Positions 43,246 to 52,584 of a stretch of DNA of 64,000 nucleotides are shown here, piece after piece. The DNA comes from Lachnospiraceae bacterium. GTDB lineage: Bacteria > Bacillota > Clostridia > Lachnospirales > Lachnospiraceae. Under the pieces are notes generated by a model. That model was given only the letters and a program-made list of their open reading frames with translations. It did not search any database and was not told the DNA's origin. The stretch is from positions 1 through 64,000 of the forward strand of contig JAHAYJ010000006.1 in NCBI GenBank assembly GCA_018384375.1. Reading direction: 5' to 3'. The position numbers and the translations under genes are program-made. Each line of letters starts with the position of its first letter. The first letter of the stretch is position 1.

Positions 43246-44346
43246 ATGAAAAAAAGAATTTTAGCAGCAGGAATAGCTGTTATGCTTACAACAACACTTA
43301 TGGCATGCGGAAACAAGGATACCAGCGAATTGAAGTATCTGAAGGATTTTAAGGCAGACCGTTTTGTCACAGTGGGAGATTACAAAAATGTGGAGGTGGA
43401 GCTTGCTCAGCCTGAGGTTACGGACGAATATCTGGATCAGTATATTGAATATATCCTGATGAACAATCCGATTTCAACGCCGGTTACCGGTCGTCCGGCA
43501 CAGCTGGGTGATGTTGCAAATATTGATTATGAGGGGAAGCTTGACGGTGTGGCTTTTGAGGGCGGCACTGCGAAGGGAACAGATTTAAGCCTCGGATCAG
43601 GACGTTTTATTGATGGCTTTGAGGATGGCGTGGTAGGTATGGAGATTGGAGAAACGAAGGATCTGGAGCTTACTTTCCCGGATCCTTATGATAACAATCC
43701 GGATCTTGCCGGAAAGGCAGTTATCTTTACCGTGACGCTGAACAGTCTGAGTGAGCAGGAAATTCCGGAGCTTACCGATGCGTATGTGGCAGATCTTGGC
43801 ATGGAAGAATGTAAGACGGCTGAGGACTACAGAAATTATATATATGAAGGACTCTTAGAGCAGGAAACTGAGAGGTTTGAACAGGAAAAGCTCAATGAGA
43901 CCATTGTCAAGCTTGAGGAGGAAGCCGAATTTAAAGCAGCGCCTGAGGGGATGGTGAATCGTATGAGCGATACACTGATTGCCAATATTTCCTCCTATGC
44001 ACAGGTGTATGGCATGGATATCGGAGATTATGTTGCGGCTGTTTACGGCGGCAACGCCGAGGAATATGAAACAACGCTCCGGGAGCAGGCAAGTCTGATG
44101 GCACAGCGCTATATCATGCTGGCGGCGATCGCGGAGAAGGAAGGCATTTCCGTAACGGATGAGGAGCTGGAGGAGAAGCTTTCTGAAGAGGCGGAAGGCT
44201 ACGGATATACCACCGAGGAATACACGGAGGGTATGGATAAAGAGGCCTACAGGGAATATCTGTTGGTGGAAAAGGTCATGGACTACCTTGGAGAAAATGT
44301 CACTGTGAACAGTGAAGCGGTTCAGGGGGAAGATGCGGCGCAATAA
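43246..44346 (+). CDS. Lipoprotein foldase of trigger-factor/FKBP type
   Basis: About 366 residues. The signal peptide ends in a lipobox (TLMAC). It is followed by an FKBP-type peptidyl-prolyl isomerase domain (about 80-170: VANIDYEGKLDGVAFEGGTA, LGSGRFIDGFEDGVVGM, GKAVIFTVTLNSL) and a helical trigger-factor-C-like chaperone part (about 175-340). Trigger factor itself is cytoplasmic; this version would fold exported proteins outside the membrane. The ATG at 43246 follows AAGGAGA; the frame is open upstream to 43204. Confidence 0.88.
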   Translation: MKKRILAAGIAVMLTTTLMACGNKDTSELKYLKDFKADRFVTVGDYKNVEVELAQPEVTDEYLDQYIEYILMNNPISTPVTGRPAQLGDVANIDYEGKLDGVAFEGGTAKGTDLSLGSGRFIDGFEDGVVGMEIGETKDLELTFPDPYDNNPDLAGKAVIFTVTLNSLSEQEIPELTDAYVADLGMEECKTAEDYRNYIYEGLLEQETERFEQEKLNETIVKLEEEAEFKAAPEGMVNRMSDTLIANISSYAQVYGMDIGDYVAAVYGGNAEEYETTLREQASLMAQRYIMLAAIAEKEGISVTDEELEEKLSEEAEGYGYTTEEYTEGMDKEAYREYLLVEKVMDYLGENVTVNSEAVQGEDAAQ

Positions 44347-44385
44347 ACAGAGTGCTGACTGTAACCGTAGGTCAAGAGGCTGCAT

Positions 44386-45687
44386 ATGAGAAAAAAGCTG
44401 GTTAGGTTATTTGCAATTTTGATAGCGTTTTCCATGATGGTTTTAGTGGTAGAACCGGTGCGTGCTACCACTATTTCTGATTTGGAAAAAGAGAAACAAG
44501 AGCTGGAGCAAAAGAAAAAAGAAGCCGATGAGAAAAAGAAGCAGGAGCAGGAGAAGTATGACAATGCTTCCGGCAGAGTGGATACGATCCAGTCAGATGT
44601 GGATGAGATCGCAGGTGAGATCGATGAGATCGATGCGGCACTGGTAGAGACGCTTGCCAGCGTGGAGCTGATCGAGGAGGATATTGCGGATAAGGAAGAA
44701 CAGATTGAGGTAACTACTGCCGAGTATGAGGCTGCAAAGGCAACCGAAGAGGAGCAGTACGAAGCGATGAAGCTCCGCGTCAAGTTCATGTATGAGAAGG
44801 GAGATACTACCTATCTTCAGCTTCTTCTGGAAAGCAGCGGCTTCAGTGATATGATCAATAAGGTAGAATATATTGAAAAGCTTTATGAGTATGACAGGAC
44901 TCTGCTTGCCGAATATGTAGCAGCCAGAACCGCAGCCCAGGAGCTTAAGGACAAACTGGAGGAGGAAAAGGCAGAGCTGGAGGCCCAGCAGCATGAGCTG
45001 GAAGAGGAGAAGGAAAGTCTTGAGATCATTCTTGCCGAGAAGCAGCAGACCTATGACAATTATGAGGTGCAGCTTGCCCAGGCAAAGCAGGAGGCAGCAG
45101 TTTATAAGGCAAATATCAAAAAGCAGAACGATGAAATCAAGAAACTGGAAGCGGCAACTGCAGCAAAACAGTCCGAAATTGATGCTGCCAAGAAGGCGGA
45201 GGAGGAAGCCAGAAAGGCACAGGAGCTGGCTCTTCAGAAGCAGGCACAGGAATCCGGCAGTTCTTCAGGAAGCTCATCAAGCAGCTCTTCTTCAGGGAGC
45301 AAGAGCAGCTCTTATGCATCAGCCGCCAGCTATTCCGGCTCGGGAAGCAAGGGACAGCAGATTGCCAATTATGCCTGCCAGTTTATCGGAAATCCTTATG
45401 TTCCCGGGGGAACCAGCCTTACCGAGGGCGCGGACTGCTCCGGATTTGTGTGGAGAGTCTATAAGGACTTTGGTTATAGCGTACCGAGAACCTCTTATTC
45501 TCTGCGAAGCTACGGTACCGAAGTGAGCTATTCCGATGCCCAGCCCGGAGATGTGGTCTGCTATGCGGGGCATGTAGGGCTCTATATCGGTAATGGACAG
45601 ATCGTTCATGCCAGCACACAGAAAACAGGAATAAAGATTACCAATGCCACTTACAAGGAAATTTTGTCAGTGAGAAGAATTGTTTAA
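44386..45687 (+). CDS. Secreted NlpC/P60 peptidoglycan endopeptidase with coiled coil
   Basis: A 433-residue exported hydrolase. A signal peptide (about 1-27, ending PVRA) precedes a long coiled coil (about 30-270, rich in E/K/Q), a Ser/Gly linker (about 288-318) and an NlpC/P60 domain (about 322-433). The catalytic Cys is in GADCSGFVW, the His in AGHVGLYIG and the third polar residue in IVHAST. The coiled coil resembles PcsB/CwlO proteins that are gated by FtsEX. The ATG at 44386 follows AAGAGGCTGCAT. clpX follows 11 bp after the stop. Confidence 0.93.
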   Translation: MRKKLVRLFAILIAFSMMVLVVEPVRATTISDLEKEKQELEQKKKEADEKKKQEQEKYDNASGRVDTIQSDVDEIAGEIDEIDAALVETLASVELIEEDIADKEEQIEVTTAEYEAAKATEEEQYEAMKLRVKFMYEKGDTTYLQLLLESSGFSDMINKVEYIEKLYEYDRTLLAEYVAARTAAQELKDKLEEEKAELEAQQHELEEEKESLEIILAEKQQTYDNYEVQLAQAKQEAAVYKANIKKQNDEIKKLEAATAAKQSEIDAAKKAEEEARKAQELALQKQAQESGSSSGSSSSSSSSGSKSSSYASAASYSGSGSKGQQIANYACQFIGNPYVPGGTSLTEGADCSGFVWRVYKDFGYSVPRTSYSLRSYGTEVSYSDAQPGDVVCYAGHVGLYIGNGQIVHASTQKTGIKITNATYKEILSVRRIV

Positions 45688-45698
45688 TGGAGGAGAAC

Positions 45699-47240
45699 AT
45701 GTCAGATTTCGATGAAAAGGATATCGATAAAAAGGATATTGATGAGACAGAAAAAAAAGATGGCCAATTGACCGGGCAGGCTGACGGGGAAAAAGAGAAA
45801 GAAAAGGAAAGTGACTACGAGGATGTTTGCTTTATCTGCCGCAGACCGGAGAGTAAGGCGGGAAAGATGTTTAAGCTTCCCAATAATATTACCGTGTGCA
45901 ATGACTGTATGCACAAAACCATGGACACGGTAAGTCAGTTTGATTATCAGGGGATGCTCAACAATCCGGCTTTTATGGATGATCTGAACAAGAACATGAA
46001 CGGGCAGGGATTTCCCAACATCCGTTTTGTGAATCTGTCCGATCTCCAGGGAGAAGGCGGAATTCCCAACAAGCAGCGGATGAAGAAGAAAAAACCGGGG
46101 AAGGATACGGAGCCTGCTCTCGATATCAAAAACATTCCGCCTCCGCATAAGATCAAGGCTCAGCTGGATGATTATGTGATCGGGCAGGAGCATGCCAAGA
46201 AGGTGATTTCTGTTGCTGTCTATAATCATTATAAGAGAGTGGCAACCGGCACCATGGATGATATTGAAATTGAAAAATCCAATATGCTTATGATCGGGCC
46301 TACCGGCTGCGGAAAAACCTATCTGGTTAAGACACTTGCCAGGCTCCTGGACGTTCCTCTCGCCATTGCAGATGCCACCTCCCTTACTGAGGCAGGATAT
46401 ATCGGCGATGATATTGAAAGTGTGCTTTCCAAGCTTTTAATGGCGGCTGACAATGACGCGGAAAAGGCAGAGCGCGGTATCGTATTCATTGATGAAATTG
46501 ATAAGATAGCCAAGAAGAAAAACACCAACAGCAGGGATGTGAGTGGTGAGAGCGTACAGCAGGGGCTGCTGCGGCTTCTGGAGGGAGCGGATGTGGAGGT
46601 ACCGGTGGGTGCCAACAGCAAAAATGCCATGGTTCCGCTTACCACCATCAACACAAGAAATATTCTGTTTATCTGCGGTGGTGCTTTTCCGGATCTTGAG
46701 GAGATCATCAAACAGAGACTGACGAAGCAGACATCGATCGGCTTTAATGCGGAACTGAAGGACCGGTTTGACAAGGATAAGAATATTTTAAGCCAGGTGA
46801 CCGTGGAGGATCTGAAAAAGTTCGGCATGATACCGGAGTTCCTCGGAAGACTGCCTGTTATTTACACGTTGGCAGAGCTGGATAAGGATATGATGATCAA
46901 AATCCTCAAGGAGCCTAAGAATGCGATTCTCAAGCAGTATCAAAAGCTTCTTGAGCTGGATGAGGTGAAGCTTGAGTTTGATGAGGGCGCGCTGGAGGCT
47001 ATTGCAGAAAAGGCTATGAAGAAGGACACCGGAGCAAGAGCTCTGCGTGCCATTATCGAGGAATTCATGCTGGATATCATGTATGAAATCCCCAAGGATG
47101 ACAATATCGGACGGGTGACCATCACCAGGGAATACATCGAAGGGACAGGGGGACCGGTTATTGATATCCGTAGCATAGGCGGGGAAAATCCTGATGAGTT
47201 GAAAGTGATTGAAGACAAGAGCACAGAACAGAAGCAGTAG
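45699..47240 (+). CDS. clpX: Long ClpX-type unfoldase with acidic N-terminal extension
   Basis: About 513 residues, some 90 longer than usual ClpX. An acidic start (about 1-40) precedes a four-cysteine zinc-binding domain (CFICRRP then CNDC), a long linker (about 85-145) and the AAA+ core: IGQEHAKK, Walker A GPTGCGKT, pore loop EAGYIGDD, Walker B IVFIDEIDKI, the ClpP-docking IGF in TSIGFNAEL, and GARALRAIIEE in the C-terminal lid. The retained IGF motif means ClpP can dock. The ATG at 45699 is five bases after GGAGG. No clpP or tig is adjacent, so this may be a second ClpX. Confidence 0.88.
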   Translation: MSDFDEKDIDKKDIDETEKKDGQLTGQADGEKEKEKESDYEDVCFICRRPESKAGKMFKLPNNITVCNDCMHKTMDTVSQFDYQGMLNNPAFMDDLNKNMNGQGFPNIRFVNLSDLQGEGGIPNKQRMKKKKPGKDTEPALDIKNIPPPHKIKAQLDDYVIGQEHAKKVISVAVYNHYKRVATGTMDDIEIEKSNMLMIGPTGCGKTYLVKTLARLLDVPLAIADATSLTEAGYIGDDIESVLSKLLMAADNDAEKAERGIVFIDEIDKIAKKKNTNSRDVSGESVQQGLLRLLEGADVEVPVGANSKNAMVPLTTINTRNILFICGGAFPDLEEIIKQRLTKQTSIGFNAELKDRFDKDKNILSQVTVEDLKKFGMIPEFLGRLPVIYTLAELDKDMMIKILKEPKNAILKQYQKLLELDEVKLEFDEGALEAIAEKAMKKDTGARALRAIIEEFMLDIMYEIPKDDNIGRVTITREYIEGTGGPVIDIRSIGGENPDELKVIEDKSTEQKQ

Positions 47241-47270
47241 AAATAGAAGCTGAGCTGATGAGAAGAAAGG

Positions 47271-47303
47271 ACAGTGCAGGGGTTTCCCTTGCACTGTTTT
47301 TCT
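47271..47303 (+). terminator. Rho-independent terminator after clpX
   Basis: ACAGTGCAGGG (47271-47281) pairs with CCCTTGCACTGT (47286-47297, one bulge), followed by TTTTTC. Confidence 0.85.
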
Positions 47304-47329
47304 CATATAGTAAAGAAAAAAGAAGTTGG

Positions 47330-49039
47330 ATGAATATGACAGACAAGGAAAAAATTATTTCCAATGACTATTTTGATCTGATTACAGATTTTGTACTGCC
47401 CGGGGGTACGGGAGCATATCTTCAGGACGCCGTATACCAGCCGATAAGCGGAGAGATAGGGATAACTTATGTAAACCGAAATAGTATTCCACCTTTGAGT
47501 ATCAGCGCAATTACATATCCGGTGATACCGAGTTTATACGGATTGATGCAGCTTAGGGAAAGCTTTGATCCCACTCCTCTTGTCCGTAGCGGTATTACGC
47601 AGGTACAAGGCGGTTCCCTTGCGCTTACCGGAAGAGGTGTTGTGATCGGGTTCCTGGATACAGGAATCCGGTATGAGGAGGAGGTCTTCCGGAATGAGGA
47701 TGGCAGCACCCGGATTCTCGGAATCTGGGATCAGACGATACAGACCGGACAGCCACCCACCGGAATCCTTTACGGGACAGAATACCGGAGAGAGCAGATC
47801 AACGCGGCGCTTCAGAGTGAAAACCCAAGGCAGATCGTACCCAGTGAGGATGAGATCGGTCATGGGACAGCGCTTGCCAGTGTGGCGGCGGGAAGCGCTC
47901 TGCGGGGCGGATTGGGATTCCTGGGGGCAGCGCCCCAGGCAGATATTGTAATGGTGAAGCTCAGACAGGCAAAGCCTCACTTGCGGGAATTTTATCTGGT
48001 GGATGAGGAGGTTCCGGCTTATGCGGAGAGTGATATCATGGTAGCCCTCAAATATCTGGAAAGCTTTGCTATATCCGTAAGCAGACCGCTTATTATCTGT
48101 ATGGGAATCGGAACCAATATGGGAGACCATGAAGGTCATTCCACATTGGCGGCTTACTTGAATCAGATAGCAACCAGACGCAGTCGTGCTGTGATCGTAT
48201 GCGGAGGAAATGAGGGGAACAGTGCCCACCATTATATGGGAACCTCCATTGAAGGACTGAGAGAAACCGTAGATAATGTGGAGATACGGGTAGATGGAAG
48301 CCAAATGGGGTTTACGGCAGAACTGTGGGGAAGTGTTCCGGCAAGGCATTCCATTGCCATCCGTTCACCGGGAGGAGAAATTACACCCACTGTAGATTTC
48401 AGGGAACAGGAAAGCAGAAGATTTTCCTTTATTTATGAGAGAACAACGATAGAGGTGGATCACATTCTGGTGGAGCAGGGCTCCGGGGAGGAACTGATCT
48501 TCTTTCGCTTTCTTGCGCCTACTCCCGGAATATGGACGATACAGGTTACCATCAGTGAAAGTAACGGGGAGAGCAGTTTTCACATTTGGCTCCCCATCAC
48601 CCAGTTTTTGCAGAGTGACACCTATTTTTTGCGCCCATCACCCTATATTACACTGACAGAGCCTGCCAATATCAGGGAGGTGATTTCGGTCACCACCTAT
48701 AATGACACGAATGGAAGCTTCTGGGCAGATTCGGGAAGGGGTTTTACCAGACTCGGCAGGATCAAGCCCGATCTGTGCTCGCCGGGGGTTAACATTAGCA
48801 CTGTTTTCGGGAAGGAGACAGGGTCGAGTTTGGCAGCAGCATTGACGGCAGGGGCGGCAGCCCTGTTCATGGAGTGGGCTGTTGTAGAGGGAAACCGGCC
48901 TCAGGTGGAGAGCAGGGAGTTGAAAAATTATCTGATCCGGGGGGCTGACAGGTCGCCGGAGATCGATTATCCCAGCCGGGAATGGGGATATGGAAAGCTG
49001 GATATAGCAGGGACCTTTGATGTGCTGGCCGGAGTGTAA
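47330..49039 (+). CDS. Csp-like subtilisin-family (S8) protease
   Basis: About 569 residues without a signal peptide. The subtilisin triad is intact: Asp in GFLDTGIRY, His in IGHGTALAS and Ser in TGSSLAAALTAG, with the oxyanion Asn in CGGNEGN. A large beta-rich insertion lies between His and Ser. The layout matches the clostridial CspA/B/C germination group and related S8 enzymes. The usual GTSMA around the serine is GSSLAA. The ATG at 47330 (or 47336) lies just after the clpX terminator; the ribosome site is weak. Confidence 0.82.
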   Translation: MNMTDKEKIISNDYFDLITDFVLPGGTGAYLQDAVYQPISGEIGITYVNRNSIPPLSISAITYPVIPSLYGLMQLRESFDPTPLVRSGITQVQGGSLALTGRGVVIGFLDTGIRYEEEVFRNEDGSTRILGIWDQTIQTGQPPTGILYGTEYRREQINAALQSENPRQIVPSEDEIGHGTALASVAAGSALRGGLGFLGAAPQADIVMVKLRQAKPHLREFYLVDEEVPAYAESDIMVALKYLESFAISVSRPLIICMGIGTNMGDHEGHSTLAAYLNQIATRRSRAVIVCGGNEGNSAHHYMGTSIEGLRETVDNVEIRVDGSQMGFTAELWGSVPARHSIAIRSPGGEITPTVDFREQESRRFSFIYERTTIEVDHILVEQGSGEELIFFRFLAPTPGIWTIQVTISESNGESSFHIWLPITQFLQSDTYFLRPSPYITLTEPANIREVISVTTYNDTNGSFWADSGRGFTRLGRIKPDLCSPGVNISTVFGKETGSSLAAALTAGAAALFMEWAVVEGNRPQVESRELKNYLIRGADRSPEIDYPSREWGYGKLDIAGTFDVLAGV

Positions 49040-49050
49040 TTAACAAACTG

Positions 49051-49080
49051 GTGGAAAAATGCGTTTTTTTCCACTATAAT
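49051..49080 (+). promoter_or_regulatory. Inverted repeat and -10 box ahead of the hybrid histidine kinase
   Basis: GTGGAAAAA (49051-49059) and TTTTTTCCAC (49065-49074) form an inverted repeat immediately followed by TATAAT (49075-49080). TGGAAA (49052-49057) is a weak -35 at 17-bp spacing. The repeat could be an operator or a weak terminator of the preceding gene. Confidence 0.4.
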
Positions 49081-49114
49081 AGGAGATATCTTGTAGATTG
49101 GGAGGAAAAGGTAG

Positions 49115-51739
49115 ATGCTATTCTTATTTGAGGCGGTAAATATAGTAGCAATTCTGCTTATGGTCTTCATGCTGGTAGTCATATTGAGACAACAGCCGTC
49201 TAAGGCGCAGACGGCATTTGTTCTGTATGACATTTTTACCATCATATTTATTGTGGGGATCTATCTGGAGCAGATTCATTCCGATACGATCGGAGAGGCC
49301 TTGAGTGGTCTCTGTGTGCAATATGTGGGACAAGCCGGTTTCCTTATGGCACTTTTGTGGTTCGCTTCCGTATTTGCCCGCTGCGCTATTCCGAAATGGG
49401 TATATGGATTGGAAGCAGTGATCAATACAGCTGTGCTGGTTGGTGTCTTTACAGCGGAATTTCATCCCTATTTTTATACACATATGGAAATCCTCACGGA
49501 CGGTATGTACAATCGGATCGAAGTGGATGGTGGTGTCCTATGGTGTCTTCATTATCTTCACTTTGGGGCAGTTATTTTAACAATACTGATTCTCTGTGCG
49601 GCAAGATACAAAAAAAGTTCGTCTGTTCAGAAAAAGAGGATCCTCTATGTGAGTGTGGGAATCGGTGTGTTAGTGGCAGAACTGATTTTAAAAGGTGCAG
49701 GCGTGTTTGGCAGCTATAATCCTGTAGTGATTGCCATGGCTGTATCCATGTTCTGCCTAATGATGGCGATAGTAAGGTATGGATATTTTGGCTCTCTTCA
49801 TGCAGCGGTTGACAATGCTTTTAATCATGGAAATGAGGGACTGATCATTCTGGATGACGATGACAAGGTTGCGTTTGTAAATCGCAGAATGGAGGAACTG
49901 TTTCCGGATATTTGTGAAGGGGATCCCATCAGCGGACAGAAGGAAATTACGGAGATTATGGAGGAAGATCATCTTCTCAACAGGGATGGTGTCACCTATG
50001 AGCTTCGCATGGAGGATATTATTGAACACGGGGAAAAGAATGGCTGTATGCTGTGGCTGATCGACCAGACCCAGACGATCCGGACCATGCAGCAGCTTCG
50101 GGAGGCTGATGAGGCAAAGACACAGTTTTTGATGAAGGTCAGTCACGAACTTCGTACGCCTATGAATACTATGCTTGGCATGAATGAAATGATTCTGCGG
50201 GAAAGCAGCGAGAGAAGCATTCAGGATTACGCAAAGGAGATTAAAGATGCAGGGGAGCAGATGCTGTCCCTGATCGATGAGGTCTTAGAAACATCAAGAC
50301 TCAAAAGCGGTAAAGCTACTATTTCAGAAGCCCCGTACTGTATTGGAGAGGTTCTGCAAAGAGCCGAGGAAATGATACGGCCACAGGCTGACAAAAAAGG
50401 ATTGACTTTTTCGGTAGAGACGGACACGGAATTGACAAAAGAAGACCTGTTCCTGTGTGGAGATCGTGTACATCTTCTTCAGATATTAACAAACCTTCTC
50501 TCTAACGCCGTTAAATATACGGACAGAGGACACATTCTGCTGAAAGCAAAAACAGGGTTCATAGCAGAGAAGAAAGCGCTGGTACTGCAGATTTCCGACA
50601 CCGGAATCGGAATCCGGAAGGAGGAGAAGGAACAGATTTTTGAGAACTTTGGCCGTGGAAGTAATACCGGAGGCAAAGACGGAATGGGGCTTGGCCTTGC
50701 GATTGTGAAGCAGCTGGTTGAGGAGATGGGCGGAAGTATCTCTGTGGACAGTAATCTGGGAAAAGGAAGTACCTTTTGTTTATTACTGCCGTATCATGAG
50801 GCGACACCGGAGGAATTGACAGCATGGAAGGAGAAAGAAAAGACAGACAGGTCCTATGCTTCCGGCACAGGAAAGGATTCCTCTCCGGATTTCCATACAA
50901 AGACGATTCTTGCGGTGGACGACAACGAGCGCAATCTAATGGTGCTGACCTATCTGCTGAGACGGACAAAGGCACAGATAGAGACAGTAACAGACGGGCA
51001 GGCAGCTGTTGAAGCCTGTGCCCGCAAGCGTTATGACCTGATTCTTTTGGATCATATGATGCCGGAGATGGACGGGATAGAGACACTGCACCGGATTCGG
51101 GAGGATGGGGGCGGTCTTAACCGGGACACGGATGTCATTGCCCTTACCGCAAATGCCGCATCAGGAGCAGAACAGATGTATCTTATGGAGGGCTTCGCTG
51201 ACTATCTCGCAAAACCCATTGACCCGGGAAAATTGGAACAGATGCTGATTCACTATTTTACTACAGGGAACAGAGAAAATGCATCGGAGGTCAATGAAGA
51301 TGCAGTACCGGATGATATCTCCCGGTTGCGGCAGTTGGAACAATATGGGATTCTTATGGATAAGGGAATGTATTATGCGGATAACGACGTAACGTTTTAT
51401 ATGGAATTGCTGGATTTGTTTGCCGGGCAGCAGGAGGAAAGGCAAAAAAAGCTAGAAGCTGTCCGGGATAGCATTGTCCGGCAGATTGACAGACGGGAGA
51501 CAGAGCAGAAAACTCTTTGGAATACCTGGGTAGTATCATTCCATGGACTGAAAGGGGAGGCAAGAGGAATCGGAGCTTCGGACCTGGGCGAATATTTCTA
51601 TCAGATGGAGCTGGCCGGCCGGGAAAAGGATCTGAAAAAAATACAGGAGATATACCCTGTTGTTTTGGAAGAATGGAAAAGAGTGACGGAAGGGATTAAG
51701 ACTGTTATACAGGGAGGAAAAGGAACCGGTGAGGGATGA
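49115..51739 (+). CDS. Hybrid sensor histidine kinase with 7TM, PAS-like, receiver and Hpt domains
   Basis: An 874-residue protein carrying most of a phosphorelay. Seven-helix N-terminal sensor (about 1-228), PAS-like domain (about 235-325), HisKA with the phospho-His in VSHELRTPMN (about 343), HATPase with LTNLLSNAVKYT and GMGLGLAIVKQLV (about 445-560), a receiver (about 596-712; Asp in ILLDHMMPEMDG) and a C-terminal Hpt with His in FHGLKGEARG (about 809). The final response regulator must be elsewhere. The ATG at 49115 follows GGGAGGAAAAGG. birA overlaps its end by 11 bp. Confidence 0.94.
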   Translation: MLFLFEAVNIVAILLMVFMLVVILRQQPSKAQTAFVLYDIFTIIFIVGIYLEQIHSDTIGEALSGLCVQYVGQAGFLMALLWFASVFARCAIPKWVYGLEAVINTAVLVGVFTAEFHPYFYTHMEILTDGMYNRIEVDGGVLWCLHYLHFGAVILTILILCAARYKKSSSVQKKRILYVSVGIGVLVAELILKGAGVFGSYNPVVIAMAVSMFCLMMAIVRYGYFGSLHAAVDNAFNHGNEGLIILDDDDKVAFVNRRMEELFPDICEGDPISGQKEITEIMEEDHLLNRDGVTYELRMEDIIEHGEKNGCMLWLIDQTQTIRTMQQLREADEAKTQFLMKVSHELRTPMNTMLGMNEMILRESSERSIQDYAKEIKDAGEQMLSLIDEVLETSRLKSGKATISEAPYCIGEVLQRAEEMIRPQADKKGLTFSVETDTELTKEDLFLCGDRVHLLQILTNLLSNAVKYTDRGHILLKAKTGFIAEKKALVLQISDTGIGIRKEEKEQIFENFGRGSNTGGKDGMGLGLAIVKQLVEEMGGSISVDSNLGKGSTFCLLLPYHEATPEELTAWKEKEKTDRSYASGTGKDSSPDFHTKTILAVDDNERNLMVLTYLLRRTKAQIETVTDGQAAVEACARKRYDLILLDHMMPEMDGIETLHRIREDGGGLNRDTDVIALTANAASGAEQMYLMEGFADYLAKPIDPGKLEQMLIHYFTTGNRENASEVNEDAVPDDISRLRQLEQYGILMDKGMYYADNDVTFYMELLDLFAGQQEERQKKLEAVRDSIVRQIDRRETEQKTLWNTWVVSFHGLKGEARGIGASDLGEYFYQMELAGREKDLKKIQEIYPVVLEEWKRVTEGIKTVIQGGKGTGEG

Positions 51740-52559
51740 ATTGTCTGCGGATTTTATTGCGGGAAAACTGAAGGAGCGTGGAATCTTACTGGCAGTGCAG
51801 GTAGAGAAAACAGTAGATTCCACCAACAATGTACTGAAGAGCTATGCTGCAGCAGGAGAAAGCCGCGATCTGGTTCTTCTTTCGGAAGAGCAGAGTGCAG
51901 GGAGAGGCCGCAGAGGGCGTTCCTTTTTTTCTCCGGAAGGAACCGGGATTTATTTAAGCCTGCTGCTTCATCCTGATGTGACGCCGGAAGAGAGTACCAT
52001 GCTGACTACGCTTACAGCAGCTGCGGCCGCCGTTGCAATTGAGGCTGTCACAGGAGTGGAGACACAGATCAAGTGGGTCAATGATGTCTTTGTGCGAGGA
52101 AAAAAGATTGCGGGAATTCTGACAGAAGCTTCTCTGGAACCGGGGAAAAGCTCACCGGAGTACGTGGTGGTCGGGATCGGATTTAATCTTTATATGCCGG
52201 AGGATGGGTTTCCGGAGGAATTGCGGGAGGTGGCAGGATCCATACTGGAGAGCAGTAAGCATCTTAAAAATTTAAGAAACCGTCTTGCCGCAAAATTTCT
52301 GATCAGCTTCATGGAATATTACCGGACCTTTCCGGGCAGGAGCTATCTGGAGGAATACAGAAGACGCTGCTTTGCGATCGGAAGACGCGTGCGGATACTG
52401 GAACCGGAGGGAGCCCCCGGAAAAAGTGCAGAAAGAGCCGGCCTTGGCAGGGAATACGCAAAGGTGCTGGGAATTGATGAGGAATGTCATCTGCAGGTAC
52501 AGTATGATGACGGGACTGTAGAACTGCTTTCCGGCGGTGAGATCAGTATCAGATTGTGA
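51729..52559 (+). CDS. birA: Biotin-[acetyl-CoA-carboxylase] ligase
   Basis: A 276-residue ligase attaching biotin to carboxylase carrier domains. It has VDSTNNVLKSYA, the biotinyl-AMP loop QSAGRGRRGRSFFSP, IKWVNDVFVRGKKIAGIL and GIGFNLYMP, then the small C-terminal SH3-like domain. It lacks the N-terminal DNA-binding domain, so it is a class I enzyme and not a biotin repressor. The start is GTG 51729, ten bases after GGAGG, overlapping the kinase gene by 11 bp. Confidence 0.94.
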   Translation: MRDELSADFIAGKLKERGILLAVQVEKTVDSTNNVLKSYAAAGESRDLVLLSEEQSAGRGRRGRSFFSPEGTGIYLSLLLHPDVTPEESTMLTTLTAAAAAVAIEAVTGVETQIKWVNDVFVRGKKIAGILTEASLEPGKSSPEYVVVGIGFNLYMPEDGFPEELREVAGSILESSKHLKNLRNRLAAKFLISFMEYYRTFPGRSYLEEYRRRCFAIGRRVRILEPEGAPGKSAERAGLGREYAKVLGIDEECHLQVQYDDGTVELLSGGEISIRL

Positions 52560-52584
52560 TCAGCATTTCGGGATGGAGGAAGAA

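Noticed and set aside
47304-47311. Sporulation-type -10 (CATATAGT) before the Csp-like gene
   Set aside because: No matching -35 element at the right spacing; the box overlaps the tail of the clpX terminator.
51729-52559. BirA as a transcriptional repressor
   Set aside because: The N-terminal helix-turn-helix found in bifunctional BirA is missing; the protein starts directly at the ligase domain.
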